The translations under genes and the position numbers were made by a program. From Symbiodinium kawagutii (taxonomy: Eukaryota; Sar; Dinophyceae; Suessiales; Symbiodiniaceae), in contig VSDK01025611.1 of NCBI GenBank assembly GCA_009767595.1, positions 439,477-503,476 of the forward strand: a stretch of 64,000 bases of DNA, given 5' to 3'. The notes beneath the pieces were generated by a model. It saw only the letters and a list, made by a program, of their open reading frames with translations. It was not told the origin of the DNA and searched no databases. Positions 57,201 to 64,000 of this stretch are shown in pieces. Every line of letters begins with the position of its first letter. Within the stretch, counting starts at the first letter, position 1.

Positions 57201-57475
57201 ACCCTTTTGTCCTTCTTGAATGTCATTGAAAATTACCGCTCATCCCTAAATACCTGCGCTATAACCATACCTCCATCTGTCATCAAAAAATCCACACCCT
57301 TAACCACCATTCTTCACCAACACGGCTGTGCTCCACCTGCCACCCCTGGAGGATTCCATCCTCCAATCTCTCCTCAGTCGTAAGGCTTTCCCTCGATCGC
57401 CCACCTGCAGGTGCAGCTCTTTGGCGAAGGACTCCTGCCCAGCGCATGTGATTCGAAGGCTGTCTGAACCCCCAC
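56847..57475 (-). CDS. Last two exons of an unknown gene
   Basis: Exon 57405-57475 lies between AACCAG and CTGCAG|GTGGGC and reads GGSDSLRITCAGQESFAKEL then HLQ, ending in phase 0. Exon 56847-56894 begins after GTCCCAG and reads ANAGSNQLVCQADPG then TAA, also in phase 0. No family recognised. Upstream exons were not found; they may lie beyond the satellite array. Confidence 0.45.
57147..57200. repeat. CAT trinucleotide repeat
   Basis: About 18 perfect units. Confidence 0.97.
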
Positions 57476-58009
57476 CTGGTTATGGTCATGGTTGCTTGAA
57501 AAGCTCCAGCCAAACTGGTCATGTTTGGTCATGTTTGGCCATGAAAACCTGGCCCTTCCGCCATCTTCTTGGTGAAAGATCTTGTGGTGCCACCTGGCTC
57601 AAAAATAGGGTGCTGCTAAGTTGCAAGCTCAATTGTCTTTCTTTTTTCAGTTTTTCAACGGGAAACGGAGCTACAAGCATTACAAAAAATTACGATCGCA
57701 AAGTCGCAAAGCCCCAAGATTTCTTTTTGTACTTGTGTCGACCGCAGTTCAACACAGGGATCAATCAAATCAAAACCTGCTGGTCTGAGCATCGGGTGTT
57801 CGTCCGCAGCCACATCCTTGATATATCAAGGATTCACGGAGGTTCCAACATGGCCTCTTCCACAAGCAAACAAACAAATCAACAATTTTTCCAGTCCTTA
57901 TGTCATTTTTCACTGCGCCCTCCGGCTGGACATCCTGCGGCGCTACTAAACCAGCTGATCCTGTCTTAGGTTATGTCATTGAGTATGTAAGGGTATTAAA
58001 ATCATTGTG
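57476..58009. other. Gene-poor stretch before the satellite array
   Basis: A plus-strand frame crosses this stretch, but its codon use is random-looking. The sequence near 57750-57960 is unique AT-rich DNA. No feature supported. Confidence 0.4.
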
Positions 58010-58988
58010 GCTGTAGGTAGGCAACCTACACCCCCAAGATGCCTTAAGAACGCCTAAGTAGACCCCAAGTTGGGCTTTACACCCATCTTCACGTGCTGTA
58101 GGTTGCCAACCTACACCCCCAAAATGCCTTAAGAACGCCTAAGTAGACCCCAAGTTGGGCTTTACACCCATCTTCACGTGCTGTAGGTTGCCAACCTACA
58201 CCCCCAAAGATGCCTTCAGAACGTCTAAGTAGACCCCAAGTTGGGCTTTACACCCATCTTTACGTGCTGTAGGTTGCCAACCTACACCCACAAGATGCTT
58301 TAAGAACGTCTAAGTAGACCCCAAGTTGGGCTTTACACCCATCTTCCCGTGCTGTAGGTTGCCAACGTACACCCCCAAAGATGTCTTAAGAACGTCTAAG
58401 TAGACCCCAAGTTGGGCTTTACCCCCATCTTCACGTGCTGTAGGTTGCCAACGTACACCCCCAAAGATGTCTTAAGAACGTCTAAGTAGACCCCAAGTTG
58501 GGCTTTACCCCCATCTTCACGTGCTGTAGGTTGCCAACGTACACCCCCAAAGATGTCTTAAGAACGTCTAAGTAGACCCCAAGTTGGGCTTTACACCCAT
58601 CTTCACGTGCTGTCGGTTGCCAACCTACACCCCCAAGATGCCGTAAAACCCCTAAGTAGACCCCAAGTTGGGCTTTACACCCATCTTCACGTGCTGTATG
58701 TTGCCAACCTACACCCCCAAAGATGCCTTCAGAACGTCTAAGTAGACCCCAAGTTGGGCTTTACACCCATCTTCACGTGCCAACCTACACCCCCAAAATG
58801 CCTTAAGAACGCCTAAGTAGACCCCAAGTTGGGCTTTACACCCATCTTCACGTGCTGTAGGTTGCCAACCTACACCCCCCAGATGCCTTGAGAAATTCTT
58901 CACGTGCTGTAGGTTGCCAACCTACACCCCCAAGATGCCTTAAGAACGTCTAAGTAGACCCCAAGTTGGGCTTTACACCCATCTTCAC
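58010..58988. repeat. Satellite block 1, about 85-bp units, diverged
   Basis: About eleven units with point differences (GTCGG, GTATG, AACGTAC variants of the palindrome) and small indels; one 52-bp unit occurs early, at about 58851. More diverged than the other blocks, as expected for the edge of an array. Confidence 0.9.
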
Positions 58989-61536
58989 GTGCTGTCGGTT
59001 GCCAACCTACACCCCCCAGATGCCTTGAGAAATTCTTCACGTGCTGTAGGTTGCCAACCTACACCCCCCAGATGCCTTGAGAAATTCTTCACGTGCTGTA
59101 GGTTGCCAACCTACACCCCCCAGATGCCTTGAGAAATTCTTCACGTGCTGTAGGTTGCCAACCTACACCCCCCAGATGCCTTGAGAAATTCTTCACGTGC
59201 TGTAGGTTGCCAACCTACACCCCCCAGATGCCTTGAGAAATTCTTCACGTGCTGTAGGTTGCCAACCTACACCCCCCAGATGCCTTGAGAAATTCTTCAC
59301 GTGCTGTAGGTTGCCAACCTACACCCCCCAGATGCCTTGAGAAATTCTTCACGTGCTGTAGGTTGCCAACCTACACCCCCCAGATGCCTTGAGAAATTCT
59401 TCACGTGCTGTAGGTTGCCAACCTACACCCCCCAGATGCCTTGAGAAATTCTTCACGTGCTGTAGGTTGCCAACCTACACCCCCCAGATGCCTTGAGAAA
59501 TTCTTCACGTGCTGTAGGTTGCCAACCTACACCCCCCAGATGCCTTGAGAAATTCTTCACGTGCTGTAGGTTGCCAACCTACACCCCCCAGATGCCTTGA
59601 GAAATTCTTCACGTGCTGTAGGTTGCCAACCTACACCCCCCAGATGCCTTGAGAAATTCTTCACGTGCTGTAGGTTGCCAACCTACACCCCCCAGATGCC
59701 TTGAGAAATTCTTCACGTGCTGTAGGTTGCCAACCTACACCCCCCAGATGCCTTGAGAAATTCTTCACGTGCTGTAGGTTGCCAACCTACACCCCCCAGA
59801 TGCCTTGAGAAATTCTTCACGTGCTGTAGGTTGCCAACCTACACCCCCCAGATGCCTTGAGAAATTCTTCACGTGCTGTAGGTTGCCAACCTACACCCCC
59901 CAGATGCCTTGAGAAATTCTTCACGTGCTGTAGGTTGCCAACCTACACCCCCCAGATGCCTTGAGAAATTCTTCACGTGCTGTAGGTTGCCAACCTACAC
60001 CCCCCAGATGCCTTGAGAAATTCTTCACGTGCTGTAGGTTGCCAACCTACACCCCCCAGATGCCTTGAGAAATTCTTCACGTGCTGTAGGTTGCCAACCT
60101 ACACCCCCCAGATGCCTTGAGAAATTCTTCACGTGCTGTAGGTTGCCAACCTACACCCCCCAGATGCCTTGAGAAATTCTTCACGTGCTGTAGGTTGCCA
60201 ACCTACACCCCCCAGATGCCTTGAGAAATTCTTCACGTGCTGTAGGTTGCCAACCTACACCCCCCAGATGCCTTGAGAAATTCTTCACGTGCTGTAGGTT
60301 GCCAACCTACACCCCCCAGATGCCTTGAGAAATTCTTCACGTGCTGTAGGTTGCCAACCTACACCCCCCAGATGCCTTGAGAAATTCTTCACGTGCTGTA
60401 GGTTGCCAACCTACACCCCCCAGATGCCTTGAGAAATTCTTCACGTGCTGTAGGTTGCCAACCTACACCCCCCAGATGCCTTGAGAAATTCTTCACGTGC
60501 TGTAGGTTGCCAACCTACACCCCCCAGATGCCTTGAGAAATTCTTCACGTGCTGTAGGTTGCCAACCTACACCCCCCAGATGCCTTGAGAAATTCTTCAC
60601 GTGCTGTAGGTTGCCAACCTACACCCCCCAGATGCCTTGAGAAATTCTTCACGTGCTGTAGGTTGCCAACCTACACCCCCCAGATGCCTTGAGAAATTCT
60701 TCACGTGCTGTAGGTTGCCAACCTACACCCCCCAGATGCCTTGAGAAATTCTTCACGTGCTGTAGGTTGCCAACCTACACCCCCCAGATGCCTTGAGAAA
60801 TTCTTCACGTGCTGTAGGTTGCCAACCTACACCCCCCAGATGCCTTGAGAAATTCTTCACGTGCTGTAGGTTGCCAACCTACACCCCCCAGATGCCTTGA
60901 GAAATTCTTCACGTGCTGTAGGTTGCCAACCTACACCCCCCAGATGCCTTGAGAAATTCTTCACGTGCTGTAGGTTGCCAACCTACACCCCCCAGATGCC
61001 TTGAGAAATTCTTCACGTGCTGTAGGTTGCCAACCTACACCCCCCAGATGCCTTGAGAAATTCTTCACGTGCTGTAGGTTGCCAACCTACACCCCCCAGA
61101 TGCCTTGAGAAATTCTTCACGTGCTGTAGGTTGCCAACCTACACCCCCCAGATGCCTTGAGAAATTCTTCACGTGCTGTAGGTTGCCAACCTACACCCCC
61201 CAGATGCCTTGAGAAATTCTTCACGTGCTGTAGGTTGCCAACCTACACCCCCCAGATGCCTTGAGAAATTCTTCACGTGCTGTAGGTTGCCAACCTACAC
61301 CCCCCAGATGCCTTGAGAAATTCTTCACGTGCTGTAGGTTGCCAACCTACACCCCCCAGATGCCTTGAGAAATTCTTCACGTGCTGTAGGTTGCCAACCT
61401 ACACCCCCCAGATGCCTTGAGAAATTCTTCACGTGCTGTAGGTTGCCAACCTACACCCCCCAGATGCCTTGAGAAATTCTTCACGTGCTGTAGGTTGCCA
61501 ACCTACACCCCCCAGATGCCTTGAGAAATTCTTCAC
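58989..61536. repeat. Satellite block 2, 49 units of 52 bp
   Basis: From 59041 to 61536 there are exactly 48 units at a 52-bp step that appear identical on reading, preceded by one unit with a single change in the palindrome. The unit ends GATGCCTTGAGAAATTCTTC followed by AC. Confidence 0.95.
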
Positions 61537-61692
61537 GTGCTGTAGGTTGCCAACCTACACCCCCAAGATGCCTTAAGAACGCCCGAGGAGACCCCCAGTT
61601 GGGCTTTACACCCATCTTCACGTGCTGTAGGTTGCCAACCTACACCCCCAAAATGCCTTAAGAACCAAGTTGGGCTTTACACCCATCTTCAC

Positions 61693-63112
61693 GGGCTGTA
61701 GGTTGCCAACCTACACCCCCAAAATGCCTTAAGAACCAAGTTGGGCTTTACACCCATCTTCACGGGCTGTAGGTTGCCAACCTACACCCCCAAAATGCCT
61801 TAAGAACCAAGTTGGGCTTTACACCCATCTTCACGGGCTGTAGGTTGCCAACCTACACCCCCAAAATGCCTTAAGAACCAAGTTGGGCTTTACACCCATC
61901 TTCACGGGCTGTAGGTTGCCAACCTACACCCCCAAAATGCCTTAAGAACCAAGTTGGGCTTTACACCCATCTTCACGGGCTGTAGGTTGCCAACCTACAC
62001 CCCCAAAATGCCTTAAGAACCAAGTTGGGCTTTACACCCATCTTCACGGGCTGTAGGTTGCCAACCTACACCCCCAAAATGCCTTAAGAACCAAGTTGGG
62101 CTTTACACCCATCTTCACGGGCTGTAGGTTGCCAACCTACACCCCCAAAATGCCTTAAGAACCAAGTTGGGCTTTACACCCATCTTCACGGGCTGTAGGT
62201 TGCCAACCTACACCCCCAAAATGCCTTAAGAACCAAGTTGGGCTTTACACCCATCTTCACGGGCTGTAGGTTGCCAACCTACACCCCCAAAATGCCTTAA
62301 GAACCAAGTTGGGCTTTACACCCATCTTCACGGGCTGTAGGTTGCCAACCTACACCCCCAAAATGCCTTAAGAACCAAGTTGGGCTTTACACCCATCTTC
62401 ACGGGCTGTAGGTTGCCAACCTACACCCCCAAAATGCCTTAAGAACCAAGTTGGGCTTTACACCCATCTTCACGGGCTGTAGGTTGCCAACCTACACCCC
62501 CAAAATGCCTTAAGAACCAAGTTGGGCTTTACACCCATCTTCACGGGCTGTAGGTTGCCAACCTACACCCCCAAAATGCCTTAAGAACCAAGTTGGGCTT
62601 TACACCCATCTTCACGGGCTGTAGGTTGCCAACCTACACCCCCAAAATGCCTTAAGAACCAAGTTGGGCTTTACACCCATCTTCACGGGCTGTAGGTTGC
62701 CAACCTACACCCCCAAAATGCCTTAAGAACCAAGTTGGGCTTTACACCCATCTTCACGGGCTGTAGGTTGCCAACCTACACCCCCAAAATGCCTTAAGAA
62801 CCAAGTTGGGCTTTACACCCATCTTCACGGGCTGTAGGTTGCCAACCTACACCCCCAAAATGCCTTAAGAACCAAGTTGGGCTTTACACCCATCTTCACG
62901 GGCTGTAGGTTGCCAACCTACACCCCCAAAATGCCTTAAGAACCAAGTTGGGCTTTACACCCATCTTCACGGGCTGTAGGTTGCCAACCTACACCCCCAA
63001 AATGCCTTAAGAACCAAGTTGGGCTTTACACCCATCTTCACGGGCTGTAGGTTGCCAACCTACACCCCCAAAATGCCTTAAGAACCAAGTTGGGCTTTAC
63101 ACCCATCTTCAC
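61693..63112. repeat. Satellite block 3, 20 units of 71 bp
   Basis: Exactly 20 units at a 71-bp step, all apparently identical, starting GGGCTGTAGGTTGCC where the other blocks have GTGCTG. Flanked by full 85-bp units on both sides. Confidence 0.95.
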
Positions 63113-63452
63113 GGGCTGTAGGTTGCCAACCTACACCCCCAAGATGCCTTAAGAACGCCCGAGTGCACCCCCAGTTGGGCTTTACACCCATCTTCACGTG
63201 CTGTAGGTTGCCAACCTACACCCCCAAGATGCCTTAAGAACGTCTAAGTAGACCCCAAGTTGGGCTTTACACCCATCTTTACGTGCTGTAGGTTGCCAAC
63301 CTACACCCCCAAGATGCCTTAAGAACGTCTAAGTAGACCCCAAGTTGGGCTTTACACCCATCTTCACGTGCTGTAGGTTGCCAACCTACACCCCCAAGAT
63401 GCCTCAAGAACGCCTAAGTAGACCCCCAGTTGGGCTTACAGGTTTTGGTCAA

Positions 63453-63605
63453 AGTGCATTGGTATGCTGAACATTTTGGCCCATTGCTGGGATGGACCCG
63501 CATCTTGATTGCTCTGAAGCCTTTTGTGTATTGGTATGGTGAACGTTGTTGCCCCTTGCTGGGATAGACACGCATCTTTCTTGTTGTAAAGCCTTCTTGT
63601 TGGGA
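63453..63605. repeat. Diverged tandem duplication of about 72 bp next to the satellite
   Basis: Two copies of a unit that starts ATTGGTATG, followed by TTGCTGGGAT, CGCATCTT and a GAAGCCTT-like end. The second copy has about one change in five bases. Confidence 0.8.
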
Positions 63606-63719
63606 ATGGAATGAAATATCAGTCGGCACTTGCTAATCAACCCAATCTAGGCCATCTAAGATCCATCTCAAGCAGTTACCTTACTAGTTGACTAGTTCCA
63701 ATTGGGGGCATCCCTCACA

Positions 63720-63900
63720 ACTCCACCAGTGAGACCGCCTCAGTGGCTGCCCTCCCCAGCACCGTCCCGTGCCCTGAGCCGCCGCCGTTCCAACCAGCAG
63801 TCCTTCCATCGGCCAGCGAGGTCCCGTAGACTCCGCGCCAAACTGCCCGTGTGCAGCGAGAGAGCCTGGGGAGGAGCAGCTGATCGAAGTCCATGGGGCT
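63720..63900 (-). other. Exon candidate in two frames
   Basis: After a CTCCCCAG acceptor near 63870, one frame reads ALSLHTGSLARSLRDLAGRW, then CWLERRRLRARDGAGEGS. Another reads RLSRCTRAVWRGVYGTSLAD and ends LGRAATEAVSLVEL with a stop at 63715. Both have high third-position GC. It is the right-most coding-like patch and on the same strand as the rest. Confidence 0.35.
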
Positions 63901-64000
63901 TCGATGGGGAAGAAATTCGCGGGTGGAGCTGGTTGCTAAAGTCATGGTGGTTCAGCATTGAAGGAGATTGATCCTGGAGAAGTCTATAGATTCTGTAGGG

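Larger units (their letters stand above)
58010..63439. repeat. Satellite array with three monomer lengths, about 5.4 kb
   Basis: Every monomer shares the core CTGTAGGTTGCCAACCTACA followed by CCCCC and an ATGCCTT stretch. The full monomer is about 85 bp and continues with GAACGCCTAAGTAGACCCC and AAGTTGGGCTTTACACCC. Two shorter monomers look like internal deletions of it: 52 bp (loses most of the middle) and 71 bp (loses about 14 bp near AGTAGACC). Each core is a perfect 19-bp palindrome with one central base. Full-length units flank and separate the two short-unit blocks. Confidence 0.97.

Noticed and set aside
58010-63439. CRISPR array
   Set aside because: Units are contiguous and identical, with no variable spacers, and the window is eukaryotic; it is a satellite.
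1-64000. Spliced-leader RNA, tRNA or rRNA genes
   Set aside because: Looked for the dinoflagellate leader core and typical tRNA arms by eye; none recognised. A covariance-model search would be decisive.

Overview
The window looks like nuclear DNA of a photosynthetic dinoflagellate. The reasons are all in the sequence. Short GC-rich exons (23 to about 330 bp) sit in long AT-richer introns. Many introns can be placed only if the 5' splice site is GC or GA instead of GT; I checked this by reading phase across recognisable protein domains. Every identifiable gene lies on the minus strand, head to tail, with short gaps between genes (70 bp in the tightest case). One gene opens with a hydrophobic signal peptide followed by an F-x-A-P type motif, as in dinoflagellate plastid presequences. 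Genus cannot be told from sequence reading alone. Most long open frames in the window are chance frames in low-complexity intron DNA.

Layout from right to left, which is the direction of transcription. 63.7-63.9 kb: one coding-like patch. 58.0-63.4 kb: a large satellite array with three related monomer lengths (about 85, 52 and 71 bp), each carrying a 19-bp palindrome. 57.5-56.85 kb: end of an unknown gene. 56.78-56.24 kb: a two-exon gene with an in-frame TGA. 55.8-54.47 kb: end of an unknown gene. 54.04-47.45 kb: a five-exon plastid-targeted FKBP-type prolyl isomerase. 46.8-45.48 kb: end of an unknown gene. 44.4-42.48 kb: a gene with a proline-rich segment. 42.1 to at most 35.6 kb: a fibronectin type III protein with at least two FN3 domains split over six exons. 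34.6-32.3 kb: scattered coding-like patches. 30.57-29.94 kb: a complete three-exon gene for a 65-residue protein. 28.19-21.90 kb: a ten-exon DNA cytosine-5 methyltransferase with all main catalytic motifs. 20.5-14.3 kb: unknown exons. 12.1-9.25 kb: a DMT/EamA-family membrane transporter. 8.9-7.35 kb: a small hypothetical gene. 5.8-0.15 kb: eight exons of a dynein heavy chain linker region, running off the left edge.

The introns and spacers are packed with short inverted-repeat elements of at least six families (about 65-160 bp, MITE-like), plus simple CAT/ATG-type low-complexity DNA that switches strand bias from block to block. No rRNA, tRNA, CRISPR array or spliced-leader gene was recognised. 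Two assembly gaps (runs of N) are present; one falls inside the FKBP transit-peptide exon.

The genes do not form a metabolic pathway. Their common feature is organisation: one-way tandem genes, mixed GT/GC/GA donors and small mobile repeats in nearly every intron.
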